Shown here piece by piece: positions 7,411 through 15,960 of a DNA stretch of 40,689 nt. Under the pieces are notes generated by a model. It saw nothing but the letters and a program-made list of their open reading frames with translations, made no database searches and had not been told where the DNA came from. Where the stretch lies: contig NZ_BDBE01000022.1 of the NCBI RefSeq assembly GCF_001612825.1, positions 43,906 through 84,594 of the forward strand, given 5' to 3'. Positions within the stretch are counted from its first letter, which is position 1, and every line of letters starts with the position of its first letter. The translations under genes and the position numbers were made by a program. Origin of the DNA: Nocardia caishijiensis NBRC 108228. Lineage in GTDB: Bacteria > Actinomycetota > Actinomycetes > Mycobacteriales > Mycobacteriaceae.

Positions 7411-9619
7411 CCGCGACGCGAGCGCGCTCGGCGGTCGTTTCCTCGACCGCCGGTCCGTCCGTGCGCCGATACCACCAGTGCAGCGCACCGATCGCCAGCA
7501 CCGCGAGCAACGCCGCCGCGAGACTGATCGACAGGCCGGGCGGACGCCAGGTGACGGTGAGTTCGGCTTGGTGGGTGCCGGGCGGGATATCGACGGCGAG
7601 GAAGGTTCCCGCCACCGCCCGAGTCGGGATCTCGCTCGCCCCGAGGGTGGCGGTGTACCCGGGCCAGGCCAGGCGGGCGAACACGATGCGGCCACCGGTG
7701 CCGGAGGACACGGTCGCGCGGTTGGTGAGCCCGGCCTCGGGCATCACGGTGGCGTGCACACCGGATCCGTGGGCGATCATGTCGCCGGGGGAGGGCAGCG
7801 GATTCACCCGTTCCAACACCCAGATCTGGTGTTCGTGGCCGGGATAGCGCACGAACATCCAGCCCGAGGGCGCGGGCTTCTCCCCGGCGTCGGGGTACTG
7901 GGCGCGTTGCAGCACCACCCGGTCCAGCCGCATCAGGTCGACGATCGGCGTATCGGTCGACGGTTCGACGGCGAACACCCGGCGATAGGCGTCCGGGCAG
8001 GTGCCACCGTCCCACGCCATGCACAGCAGTCCGGCGAAGGCGGCGTGCCCGACGGGGGTGTAGCCGTTCACGTACTGCAGGCCCATGTTCTTGGCGTAGC
8101 TGCCGAGTGCGATCGAGCCGTATGTGCCCGCCAGCGTGCGTTCCTCGTCGCGCACCGCGATGCGGTCGGCCAATTGCAGTGTGCGCCCGCCGAAATCGGG
8201 GAACGTTGCCAGCATCTCCGAGCGTCGCTCCGGGAACCCGTAGGACAGCGGTGTTTCGGGAGCGGCCGCGACCTGCGCGAACGCGATGGGCATGGTCGCG
8301 GCGATCATCGCCGTCGCCGCCGCTGCCACGCCACGGTGACGCGCGAGCCACAGCGCGCCCGCGCCCATCGCCACGACCACGACGACCGCGAGCACATGCC
8401 GGACGAGCAGTTCCGGTGCGGCCGAGAAGGACCGGATGAACAGCAGCCCGATCAACGCGCCCGCCGCCGCGTATCGGCGCCGCGAGGAGACGAACACCCC
8501 GTACCGGCTGAGCAGGACGCAGACCAGCACGAGCACGGCGATGGCGAGCATCGGCAGCACGCGGGCGGGCCAGCGCAGCGGCCCGATCGCGCCGGGTCCC
8601 GCCGTCCACATCAGCGTCGCCACGCCGAACAGCGCGATCCCGCTCCACTCGCTCGCCGACTTCGCCGCCGCCTTCCAATCGATGAAGGCCAACGCCGGAA
8701 TCACGAACCACGCGATGTAGACCATCGGCAGCGGTTGCACATGCCCCCACCAGGCGGTGAACGCCGGAACCGTGCTCGGCAGACTGGCATTGAGCGATTC
8801 CGACCACGGCACGGTGAGGAACGGGTCGTTGTGGATGGTCGAGACGTCACCGCGCCAGGTGGCCTGCGACGACAGCAGCAGCGGCAGATTCGCGATCAGC
8901 GAGGCGAGCGCGGCGAGACCGGCGGCGGTGAGCATCCGCAGCACGGGTGCCCACTCGCGCCGGTACAGGTACTCCCCGGCGGCCACGGCCACGATCATCA
9001 GCGCGGCTTCGACCGCGGGGAAGACGTACTGGATCGTCAACGCCAGGTACAGGAAGACGAACAGCGGGATGGGGCCGGACCGTTTGCGCGCGTAGAGCAC
9101 CGCCGAGGCCCAGGCGTGCACGAGCCACGCGGTGCCCGTCTGCGAGGTGAACCAGCTGGCTTCGTCGAAGAACAGGAACCAACCGCTGAAGGGGAACGCC
9201 ACGCCCGCCAGCGCCGCCAACGGCGCCCGCGCACCGTAGGCCAGGCAGATGCGGAACACGCCGAGCGCGGCGATCGCCGAGAAGACGAATTTCACGGCCG
9301 TGGCGTACCCGGCCAGATTGTCGAACGAGGGCGCGAGCAGATACACCAGCAGCTGAGCGGGGTTGTAGAGTCCGGCCTCCTCGAGGCTGTAGTTGCCCGC
9401 CATCCATTCCCACGGGACCATCGCCGGGAACCGGCCCGCGCGCAGTTCGGCGCCGAGCAGCTGCCACATCGGCACGTACTGTGCCTCGGTATCGTCGGTG
9501 TAGAAGTGCCGCGCGTCGCCGAGCAACACCGCGATGTACCCCGCCAGGACCGCGACGACGACAAGTCCTGCCCATCGCATCACTTGTTTTCGCGGTTCGA
9601 GCGCCGCGCGTACCCACAC
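7403..9619 (-). CDS. YfhO-like polytopic membrane protein, putative glycosyltransferase-type
   Basis: 738 residues from the GTG at 9619, or 725 from the ATG at 9580 (MRWAGLVVVAVLAGYIAVLL); neither has a clear ribosome site. It has roughly a dozen membrane helices, an early extracytoplasmic loop with a DDTEAQYVPMWQ motif, then MVPWEWMAGNYSLEEAGLYN, as in YfhO/GT-C-like proteins, where acidic loop residues are thought to act on lipid-linked sugars. A soluble C-terminal domain (about residues 480-690) precedes a last helix (ISLAAALLAVLAIGALHWWY). In Bacillus, YfhO helps glycosylate lipoteichoic acid; in this organism an arabinogalactan- or lipoglycan-related role is only a guess. It stands alone on its strand between convergent and divergent neighbours. 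Confidence 0.75.
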   Translation of the reverse strand: MWVRAALEPRKQVMRWAGLVVVAVLAGYIAVLLGDARHFYTDDTEAQYVPMWQLLGAELRAGRFPAMVPWEWMAGNYSLEEAGLYNPAQLLVYLLAPSFDNLAGYATAVKFVFSAIAALGVFRICLAYGARAPLAALAGVAFPFSGWFLFFDEASWFTSQTGTAWLVHAWASAVLYARKRSGPIPLFVFLYLALTIQYVFPAVEAALMIVAVAAGEYLYRREWAPVLRMLTAAGLAALASLIANLPLLLSSQATWRGDVSTIHNDPFLTVPWSESLNASLPSTVPAFTAWWGHVQPLPMVYIAWFVIPALAFIDWKAAAKSASEWSGIALFGVATLMWTAGPGAIGPLRWPARVLPMLAIAVLVLVCVLLSRYGVFVSSRRRYAAAGALIGLLFIRSFSAAPELLVRHVLAVVVVVAMGAGALWLARHRGVAAAATAMIAATMPIAFAQVAAAPETPLSYGFPERRSEMLATFPDFGGRTLQLADRIAVRDEERTLAGTYGSIALGSYAKNMGLQYVNGYTPVGHAAFAGLLCMAWDGGTCPDAYRRVFAVEPSTDTPIVDLMRLDRVVLQRAQYPDAGEKPAPSGWMFVRYPGHEHQIWVLERVNPLPSPGDMIAHGSGVHATVMPEAGLTNRATVSSGTGGRIVFARLAWPGYTATLGASEIPTRAVAGTFLAVDIPPGTHQAELTVTWRPPGLSISLAAALLAVLAIGALHWWYRRTDGPAVEETTAERARVAVS

Positions 9620-9762
9620 GAGCGCGGGAGCTTAGGGCATGGAGGTGAATCGGACAATGCCCAGCGTGGTGATGGACGTTTGACCAGCTCAGCTGTGGTT
9701 AGGTGGGGTCGACCGATGTTGATAGCATGGCCCAACCGTGCCGACCTTCGAGAGAGTCATCA

Positions 9763-10206
9763 ATGCAGTTCGAAATCGTCGAGCGGGACGAGACCTGGGT
9801 GGCCGGTTTGCCGGTCCGCAGTCCCAAACGCGCACTCGGTAAGCTGCGCGACCACGACCTCGAAGCCGCCTGGTCGGCGGTCCTGCACCAGGATCTCGGC
9901 GGGCCTCTTGCCAGCGCCTATACCGACTTCAGTGGCGATCTCGGCACCTACAACACCCAGATCGTCGGCTACCAGTGCGACGCGCTCGATCAGGTGACCC
10001 GTGGCCACCTCACCGCCCGGCTCCCGCGCGGCACCTATGCCCGCTTCTCCTCGGTCGGTAACTTTCCCCAGGTGATGACGGATCTGTGGACCCAGATCGC
10101 CTTCGCCGAGGAACACAACCAGATCAAGCGCACGTTCACCGGCGATTTCGAGTGCTACCCGCACGCCTACAAGATCGACCTCTACCTGGCGGTCGATCCG
10201 CGATGA
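9763..10206 (+). CDS. GyrI-like/AraC effector-binding-domain protein, first of tandem pair
   Basis: 147 residues forming a single SHS2/GyrI-like small-molecule-binding domain with no DNA-binding part. The C-terminal half carries the family pattern: LPRGTYARFSSVGNFPQVM, then LWTQI and a final FECYPHAYKIDLYLAV strand. Such stand-alone domains bind drugs or metabolites and may sequester, hydrolyse or sense them. The ATG at 9763 follows a weak GAGAGAG; a TAGCAT box at 9723-9728 with TTAGGT 18 bp earlier is a plausible promoter. Its stop overlaps the next start (ATGA), so both paralogues are co-translated. The ligand is unknown. Confidence 0.8.
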   Translation: MQFEIVERDETWVAGLPVRSPKRALGKLRDHDLEAAWSAVLHQDLGGPLASAYTDFSGDLGTYNTQIVGYQCDALDQVTRGHLTARLPRGTYARFSSVGNFPQVMTDLWTQIAFAEEHNQIKRTFTGDFECYPHAYKIDLYLAVDPR

Positions 10207-10643
10207 GCTACACGATCGTGGTCCGCGGCGGGGCGCTCTACGGCGGCCTGGTCGTGCCGAGGGTCCATCCCAGTTTCAAGGTGTCCAACAGCGATCTGAT
10301 CGAGTTCCTCAAGGACCGGCTGCGCGACCGGCCCGATGGCAACGAACCGCTGCACACGGTCTATGTGCCCGACCCGGCGGGTAACTGGAACGCCCTGGTC
10401 GCCCGTGAATTCGCCACGCCAGGTGAGGTGCCCGTCGGCGACCTCATGGTCGTCGTGCCCAAGGGTATCTACGCCCGTTTCGCGCCCAACGGCGACTATC
10501 ACGACCCGGTCGAGGACGTCTGGGCCCAGGTCGACGACGCCACCGCCTCGGCCGAGATCTCGCGCGCCTATCGCGAGGAGATCGAGGTCTGGCACGGGCC
10601 GAGCGACGTGGAGTTGTTCGTGTCCATCCAGGTCGATAACTGA
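10203..10643 (+). CDS. GyrI-like/AraC effector-binding-domain protein, second of tandem pair
   Basis: 146 residues, a paralogue of the preceding protein. VPKGIYARFAPNGDYHDPV followed by DVWAQV aligns with LPRGTYARFSSVGNFPQVM followed by DLWTQI. The end (SDVELFVSIQVDN) corresponds to the last strand of the fold. The N-terminal half differs more between the two copies, so they may form a heterodimer or bind different ligands. The start at 10203 overlaps the upstream stop by 4 bp. Seventeen bases after its stop lies the palindrome GACCGTACGGTC. The role is not known; the pair precedes an E1-like/nitroreductase gene and a c-di-GMP enzyme. Confidence 0.78.
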   Translation: MSYTIVVRGGALYGGLVVPRVHPSFKVSNSDLIEFLKDRLRDRPDGNEPLHTVYVPDPAGNWNALVAREFATPGEVPVGDLMVVVPKGIYARFAPNGDYHDPVEDVWAQVDDATASAEISRAYREEIEVWHGPSDVELFVSIQVDN

Positions 10644-10659
10644 CGGGTAGCTGTATTCG

Positions 10660-10671
10660 GACCGTACGGTC
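10660..10671. promoter_or_regulatory. Perfect palindrome GACCGTACGGTC, candidate operator
   Basis: A 12-bp perfect palindrome at the head of the 309-bp region before the E1/nitroreductase gene; palindromes of this form are common TetR-family operators. In M. tuberculosis a TetR-type gene (Rv1353c) neighbours the homologous pair, but no tetR gene is visible here. A second inverted repeat, AACCGC-N9-GCGGTT, lies at 10697-10717. Confidence 0.4.
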
Positions 10672-10853
10672 TGCAAAAATCTACTCAGTGCACCCTAACC
10701 GCTTCTGACCTGCGGTTATTTCAACTGGCTCAGAAGGTTTCCGGGAAATTAGCCACTTGTCTGGTGGATTCGTAACCGATGACGGATACTGCACCAGTCG
10801 GCATCGGTGGGACGCCGACCCCTCGCGGGCGTGGAGCATGGAGTAGGAACCCG

Positions 10854-10952
10854 ATGGCTGTCGAAGCAGCATGCGGCGAAACCCGGTTGCGGCGGATTCA
10901 CCGTCACGCCGACGTGGTCGCGACGGCACGTTCTCGTGGGGTCGATCGATAG
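10854..10952 (+). CDS. Possible 32-residue leader ORF coupled to the E1/nitroreductase gene
   Basis: ATG at 10854, preceded by GGAGTAGGAACCCG (a good Shine-Dalgarno), reads 32 codons to TAG at 10950-10952. The next base is the A of the ATG of the following gene, which itself lacks a good ribosome site. The peptide is Arg/His-rich (MAVEAACGETRLRRIHRH then ADVVATARSRGVDR). It could be a regulatory leader peptide, a small protein, or a chance ORF whose only role is translational coupling. Apart from this ORF, the 309-bp gap holds two inverted repeats and no other recognisable element. Confidence 0.4.
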   Translation: MAVEAACGETRLRRIHRHADVVATARSRGVDR

Positions 10953-13097
10953 ATGGCGGCACCAGCACCACAGACGGCGGAGTATCGGCCGCGTCTGCTC
11001 GATCCGCGTGATCCCACCGACCGGGCAACCCTGCGGCAGCTCACCGAGAGCCCCGGCGTCCAAACCATCGATCTGCGCGTCGGACTGCGCGCCGAACTCG
11101 ACCGGCTCATCAATCCACCACCGGGACTCGACCCCGACGAGGAACGCTGGGTGTACTACCCGTGGCGAAACGCCCTCGTCGCCGTCCTCGGACCCGACGC
11201 GTTCGCCGCGATCCGCTCGGACCGCAACCGCAACAAGCTCACCCGCGATGAACAGCGCAAGCTGCGGGCACTGCGGGTCGGCGTCGTCGGCCAGAGCGTC
11301 GGCCATTCGGTGGCCTACACGCTGGCCCTCGAGGGCACCTGCGGCCTGTTGCGCCTGGCCGACTTCGACACCATCGAGCTGTCGAACCTCAATCGGGTGC
11401 CGACCGGGCTCTTCGACGTCGGCGTGAACAAAGCGGTGGTCACCGCCCGCCGGATCGCCGAACTCGACCCCTATCTGCCCGTGGAGATCTGGCGCGACGG
11501 CGTGCTCGCCGAGACCGCCGACGAATTCCTCGACGGACTCTCCGTCGTCGTCGAGGAATGCGATTCGCTCGACATCAAATTCGCGGTCCGCGAAGCCGCT
11601 CGCCGTCGGCGCGTCCCGCTGCTGATGGACACCAACGACCGTGGCCTGTTCGACGTCGAACGCTACGACCTCGAACCCGGTCGTGAACCGTTCCACGGGC
11701 TGCTCGGCGCGACGACCGGCGCCGCGCTCGCCGGGCTGGACACCCGATCGAAAGCGCCGCATGTGCTGCGCATCCTCGACCCGACCCAGCTGTCGGCGCG
11801 GATGGCCGCGAGCCTGGCCGAGGTCGGCGAAACCATCACCACCTGGCCGCAATTGGGCGGTGAGGTGCAGCTGGGCGCCGCGATCGTGAGCGCGGCCATC
11901 CGCCGGATCGGGCTCGGGACGAAGCTGTCCTCGGGCCGAACCCGCATCGACCTCGAGGCCGCCCTCGACTCGCTCGCCGAACCCGGCTACCTCGACGACC
12001 ACACCGACGACCACGTCACCGGACCCGACGACGAACAACCACCCGCCGACCCGATCGGCGCCATCCTCGCCTGCGCGCAACGCGCGCCCTCGGGCGGCAA
12101 CAGCCAGCCGTGGATCCTGCGCGCCGACACCGAGCTCATCGAGATCGCGCTCGACCCGACGAGCACGACGGCGATGGACATCGGCCTGCGCGGCAGCGCG
12201 GTCGCCGTCGGTGCCGCCCTGTACAACGCCACCACCGCGGCCGCGGCACACGGGCTGCTCGGTGATCCGCGACTGCTCGTCGACGATCCGTCCGCACCGC
12301 TGATCGCCCGCCTGCGACTGCGGCCCGGCAGCGACCCCGAACTCGCCGCCGACTACCCGTTCGCCCTGGCCCGGCATACCAACCGGCGCCTCGGGGACGC
12401 CGCCGACCTGCCCGATTCGGTGCTGCCCGACCTCGCGCGGGCCGCCGGTGACCAGGCCGTCGTGCACGCGATCACGGGCGCGCGGGGTCTCGCCGAGGTG
12501 GCGGATCTGCTCGGTGCCAGCGATCGGGTCCGCTACCTCAGTCCGCAACTGCACCAGCAGCTCTACGCCGAATTGCGGTGGCCGGGCGAGGACGTGCGCA
12601 CCGGCATCGACGTACGGACCCTCGACCCGGCGCCGGACGAACTCGCCAAACTCCAGGTCGGCAGCCGCACCGACGTGATGGACCGGTTGCGCGAATGGTC
12701 GGCGGGCACCGCCCTCGGCGAATTCACCGTCGACCGGGTGCGGTCGAGTTCCGCGCTCGTGGCCATCGGGTTCCGGGCGCGCGGTGGGGAACCGGATCTG
12801 GCGGACTACGCGCGCGCCGGTGCCGCGGTCGAAAAGGTCTGGTTGCGGGCGCAACTGCTGGGGCTGGCGGTGCAGCCGGTGTCGCCGGTGTTCCTGTACG
12901 CGAACCGGCGCGAGGATTTGCGCAGCGTTTCTCCCGAGTTCACAGATACACTTGCCAGCATTCAGAGGCGTTTCCTGGACATGCTGGAAATCTCTGAGGA
13001 TGAGAACGTGGCATTGGTTCTTCGTCTGAGCTACGCCGCCGCTGCGAGCGTTCGCAGTCGACGGTTGCCGGTGCCTGGCAGTAGGAACGACGGATAG
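10953..13097 (+). CDS. Fusion of E1/ThiF-like adenylation fold and nitroreductase fold (Rv1355c-like, 'MoeY')
   Basis: 714 residues, matching M. tuberculosis Rv1355c in length and domain order. Residues about 108-340 are a Rossmann-type E1/ThiF domain: nucleotide loop GVVGQSVGHS (Gly110-Gly117), acidic pair LADFDTIELSNLNR (Asp137, Asp139, Arg148). The zinc CxxC pairs and the catalytic Cys of ThiF/UBA enzymes are not evident, so ATP binding without classical thioester chemistry is likely. Residues about 365-690 are a flavin nitroreductase-like domain (RAPSGGNSQPW at about 377-387, an FMN-contact motif). The name MoeY implies molybdopterin synthesis, but nothing here proves it. E1 plus nitroreductase domains also occur in modified-peptide pathways. 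Eighteen bases separate it from the c-di-GMP gene, the same order as Rv1355c-Rv1354c. Confidence 0.85.
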   Translation: MAAPAPQTAEYRPRLLDPRDPTDRATLRQLTESPGVQTIDLRVGLRAELDRLINPPPGLDPDEERWVYYPWRNALVAVLGPDAFAAIRSDRNRNKLTRDEQRKLRALRVGVVGQSVGHSVAYTLALEGTCGLLRLADFDTIELSNLNRVPTGLFDVGVNKAVVTARRIAELDPYLPVEIWRDGVLAETADEFLDGLSVVVEECDSLDIKFAVREAARRRRVPLLMDTNDRGLFDVERYDLEPGREPFHGLLGATTGAALAGLDTRSKAPHVLRILDPTQLSARMAASLAEVGETITTWPQLGGEVQLGAAIVSAAIRRIGLGTKLSSGRTRIDLEAALDSLAEPGYLDDHTDDHVTGPDDEQPPADPIGAILACAQRAPSGGNSQPWILRADTELIEIALDPTSTTAMDIGLRGSAVAVGAALYNATTAAAAHGLLGDPRLLVDDPSAPLIARLRLRPGSDPELAADYPFALARHTNRRLGDAADLPDSVLPDLARAAGDQAVVHAITGARGLAEVADLLGASDRVRYLSPQLHQQLYAELRWPGEDVRTGIDVRTLDPAPDELAKLQVGSRTDVMDRLREWSAGTALGEFTVDRVRSSSALVAIGFRARGGEPDLADYARAGAAVEKVWLRAQLLGLAVQPVSPVFLYANRREDLRSVSPEFTDTLASIQRRFLDMLEISEDENVALVLRLSYAAAASVRSRRLPVPGSRNDG

Positions 13098-13114
13098 CGC
13101 GGATCGGAGACAGC

Positions 13115-14983
13115 GTGCATCGGCAATCGCTCGACTCACTGGTGACCGAGGTCGCCTCCGAGTTGATGGGTGTCGACGCCACGACCATGGTGGCGGCGAG
13201 CGAGCGGGTGCTCGCCGCACTCGTCGAGCATTTCGACGTCGATTTCAGCTATCTGCGGCATACCGACCGCAGCCGCCGCGCCACCGTGCTCGTCGCCGAA
13301 TGGCCGCAGCGCGCGGAAACACCGGTGCCCGACCCGTTACGGGTGGTGGAGTTCGAGAAGGCCGACTCTGTGTTCCGCGCGCTGGAATTCGCCACCGAAC
13401 CGCTCATCGTTCGTCCGGGTAACGAGAGCGAGGACTACCAGGAAACGATCCGCAAATCCTCCGGTATCCCGCAGGTCGCCATGGCGTGCGTGCCGCTGGT
13501 TTCGCGCGGCGAGTCCACCGGCGTGCTCGGTTTCGTGAAGATGGGCGACCGCACCTGGACCACCCGCGAACTCAACGTGCTCAAGGCGATCGCCGCGCTG
13601 TTCGCGCAATTGCAAGCACGAGTTGTCGCCGAGGAGAAACTGCGATATATCGCCCTGCACGACGACCTGACCGGGCTGGCCAACCGCCGCGCTCTGCTCG
13701 AATACATGGAGCGCAGGCTCGACCCGGAAAACCCCGGACCGGTCGCCACGTTCTTTCTCGATCTCGACCGGCTCAAGGCGCTCAACGATTTCCTCGGCCA
13801 CAGTGCCGGTGACAATTTCATCCGCACCCTGGCCCGCAGACTCAAACAGAATCTCGGCCCCGAGGACATGATCGCCCGTCTCGGTGGCGACGAATTCGTC
13901 ATCGTGCCCGCCGAGCCGATGGACGCGGTCGCCGCCGAACTGGAGGCCGCGCGGATCCAGCAACTCATCGGACGCCGCGTTTCGGTGGGTCAGGAGTCGG
14001 TGAGCCGAGGTGTGAGTGTCGGTGTGGCACTGGGTATTCCGGGCGAGACCTCGGTGTCGGATGTGTTGCGCCGGGCCGATCACGCCCTGCTGTCAGCCAA
14101 ATCCGGTGGCGGCAACGGCGTCGCGGTGTTCACCGATGCCATGCGCGCCCAGTTCGAACTGCAGGACGACGTGGAGCTGAACCTGCGCAGCGCCGTCTCC
14201 GACGGATCGCTGATCCTGCACTACCAACCCGAAGTCGACCTGCGCACCGGCCGGATCGTCGCGCTGGAGGCGCTGGTGCGCTGGCAGCACCCCACCCGTG
14301 GCCTGTTACCGCCGGGCGCGTTCGTGTCGGTGGCCGAGGCGACCAATCTGGCGGGCGAACTCGGCCGCTGGGTGATCCGTTCGGCCTGTTCCCAATTCGC
14401 CGACTGGCGCAGGCGTGGGCTGGCCGCCAACGTGGTGATCCGCATCAATGTGTCGCCGGTGCAGCTGGTGAGTGCCGACTTCGTCGAGCGCATCGAGGAC
14501 ATTCTTCGCCTGTTCGAGATCGACGGCAGCTCGGTGTGTCTCGAGATCACCGAGCACGTCGTCGTGCAGGACCTGGTGCGCACCCGGGTGACCCTGCGCG
14601 GGCTCAAACGGATGGGCGTGCAGATCGCCATCGACGACTTCGGCACCGGGTACAGCTCGCTGTCGCATCTCAAGGCACTGCCGGTGGACGCGGTGAAGAT
14701 CGACCGGGGATTCGTGCAGCGCCTCGGCGACAGCAACGACGACCTCGCCATCGTGAAATCCATCATCGGCCTGGCCGGTTCGTTCGGTCTCGGCGTGGTG
14801 GGCGAGGGGGTGGAGACCGCGATGGCGGCCCGCACTCTGGTCGGTCTCGGTTGCTACCGCGCCCAGGGATTCCTGATCGCCCGGCCGATGCCCGCCGAGG
14901 ACGTCGAGGTGCAGCTGCGGGAGGGGCGCATTCCGCTCGATCTCGACCTGCCACGGGCCGGGCGTGGCGTGGCACCCAGCTGA
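13115..14983 (+). CDS. GAF-GGDEF-EAL cyclic-di-GMP synthase/phosphodiesterase (Rv1354c-like)
   Basis: 622 residues. An N-terminal GAF-type sensor (about 20-165), then GGDEF with intact active site RLGGDEF (Gly257-Phe261), then EAL with intact EALVRW (Glu385-Leu387), DDFGTGYSS, KIDRGFV and GEGVET. Both the diguanylate cyclase and the phosphodiesterase therefore look active, as reported for M. tuberculosis Rv1354c. The inhibitory I-site RxxD, five residues before GGDEF, reads GPED, so product inhibition is probably absent. There are no membrane helices; it is a soluble enzyme with GAF-tuned output. The GTG at 13115 has GGAGA upstream. It is co-transcribed with the E1/nitroreductase gene and abuts the following GAF gene without a gap. 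Confidence 0.92.
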   Translation: MHRQSLDSLVTEVASELMGVDATTMVAASERVLAALVEHFDVDFSYLRHTDRSRRATVLVAEWPQRAETPVPDPLRVVEFEKADSVFRALEFATEPLIVRPGNESEDYQETIRKSSGIPQVAMACVPLVSRGESTGVLGFVKMGDRTWTTRELNVLKAIAALFAQLQARVVAEEKLRYIALHDDLTGLANRRALLEYMERRLDPENPGPVATFFLDLDRLKALNDFLGHSAGDNFIRTLARRLKQNLGPEDMIARLGGDEFVIVPAEPMDAVAAELEAARIQQLIGRRVSVGQESVSRGVSVGVALGIPGETSVSDVLRRADHALLSAKSGGGNGVAVFTDAMRAQFELQDDVELNLRSAVSDGSLILHYQPEVDLRTGRIVALEALVRWQHPTRGLLPPGAFVSVAEATNLAGELGRWVIRSACSQFADWRRRGLAANVVIRINVSPVQLVSADFVERIEDILRLFEIDGSSVCLEITEHVVVQDLVRTRVTLRGLKRMGVQIAIDDFGTGYSSLSHLKALPVDAVKIDRGFVQRLGDSNDDLAIVKSIIGLAGSFGLGVVGEGVETAMAARTLVGLGCYRAQGFLIARPMPAEDVEVQLREGRIPLDLDLPRAGRGVAPS

Positions 14984-15952
14984 ATGACTGCCGACGGGTG
15001 GTTACTGGTCGAGACCCTCACCGAGGATCTCGACCCGGCACTGGTGGCCGACGCCGGGCGGATCAGGGAATGGGTCGCGCCGTCGCGCTGGTCGCGGGCG
15101 ATCGGTCCGGCCAGGGCCAAGCTGCTGCTCGACGCGGTGCGTCGCGGTGAGTCCGCGCGGGTGGGCGACACCGTCGTCGTCGTGGAACCTGTGCGCTGCG
15201 CGCTGGGTGGGGTCCACGGGTCGCAGGTGTGGATCGGTCCCGCCGACCGGCCCGTGCCGCCCCCGCGCCACGTGGGCGCCTGGGATTGGGATGCCCGCAC
15301 CGAACTCGCCCACCACGGACCGGGGTTGGAGGAACTGATCTTCGCGCGCGAACCGGGCGCGGTGCGGGTGGTACGCACGCCGCCCGAGGCGTTCGGGCGG
15401 ATGGTGCGGTTCGACGGCCGGGTCGACTACTTCGCGATGGCGAGCACGCTGGAGCCCGGCGGGCGCTGGCAGGGCGAGGTCGACGTGCTCGGCGACGACG
15501 ACCGGGTCCGCCGGTTCCAGATGGTGGCGCGGGCCAGGCCGGGCCTCGGCCGGGTGAGCGGATTGATGCACGCCGTGCCCGAACGGGGCGGCGACACGGT
15601 CGATCTCGACGTCGCGATGCTGCGCGCCGTGTCCAAGGGGGTAGGTGTCGGCGCCGGTCTGATCTTGCTGTCCGGCGCCGTCATCTACGAGTGGGTGGCC
15701 GATCCGCCGCCACCGCTGGACCGGTGGACCGTCGAGCGACCGGTGATCGACGCCGCTGATCTGGCCGCCCTGCGCGCCGCGTGCGTCGAGCTGACCCAGG
15801 CGCCGGACACCACGCGGCAGCTGACACTGCGGGTGCGCTTCGCCGACGGCGAGTGGGTCCGTGCGCACGCCGAGCTGGCCACGATCACGACGGCCGCCAC
15901 CGGACACGGGTTGCTCCGGGTCCGGCCCTCGGTCGAGGGCGAGGCGGGTTAA
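14984..15952 (+). CDS. DUF5593-like GAF/PAS sensory-type protein
   Basis: 322 residues, soluble. The first half resembles the GAF-like DUF5593 proteins of nocardiae and mycobacteria: DGWLLVETLTED, a VVVVEPVRCALGGVHGSQVW core and the IGPADRPVPPP segment. The second half looks PAS-like (GRVDYFAMASTLEPGGRW). No output domain is visible, so it may modulate a partner. The ATG at 14984 starts directly after the stop of the c-di-GMP gene, which suggests a joint operon and a role in tuning that enzyme. It occupies the place that Rv1353c, a TetR-type gene, has in M. tuberculosis. The exact function is unknown. Confidence 0.65.
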   Translation: MTADGWLLVETLTEDLDPALVADAGRIREWVAPSRWSRAIGPARAKLLLDAVRRGESARVGDTVVVVEPVRCALGGVHGSQVWIGPADRPVPPPRHVGAWDWDARTELAHHGPGLEELIFAREPGAVRVVRTPPEAFGRMVRFDGRVDYFAMASTLEPGGRWQGEVDVLGDDDRVRRFQMVARARPGLGRVSGLMHAVPERGGDTVDLDVAMLRAVSKGVGVGAGLILLSGAVIYEWVADPPPPLDRWTVERPVIDAADLAALRAACVELTQAPDTTRQLTLRVRFADGEWVRAHAELATITTAATGHGLLRVRPSVEGEAG

Positions 15953-15960
15953 GCGGCTCT

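Noticed and set aside
6971..9997. A 1008-codon open frame on the plus strand
   Set aside because: It is antisense to the YfhO-like gene and made of Arg/His/Gln-rich low-complexity sequence, the usual mirror of GC-rich genes.
10854..10952. A cysteine-attenuation leader peptide
   Set aside because: The ORF has only one Cys and no Cys run near its end, and the downstream gene is not a cysteine-synthesis gene; kept only as an unassigned leader ORF.
10749..13220. An 823-codon open frame on the minus strand
   Set aside because: Antisense to the E1/nitroreductase fusion; composition is that of a reverse-strand shadow.
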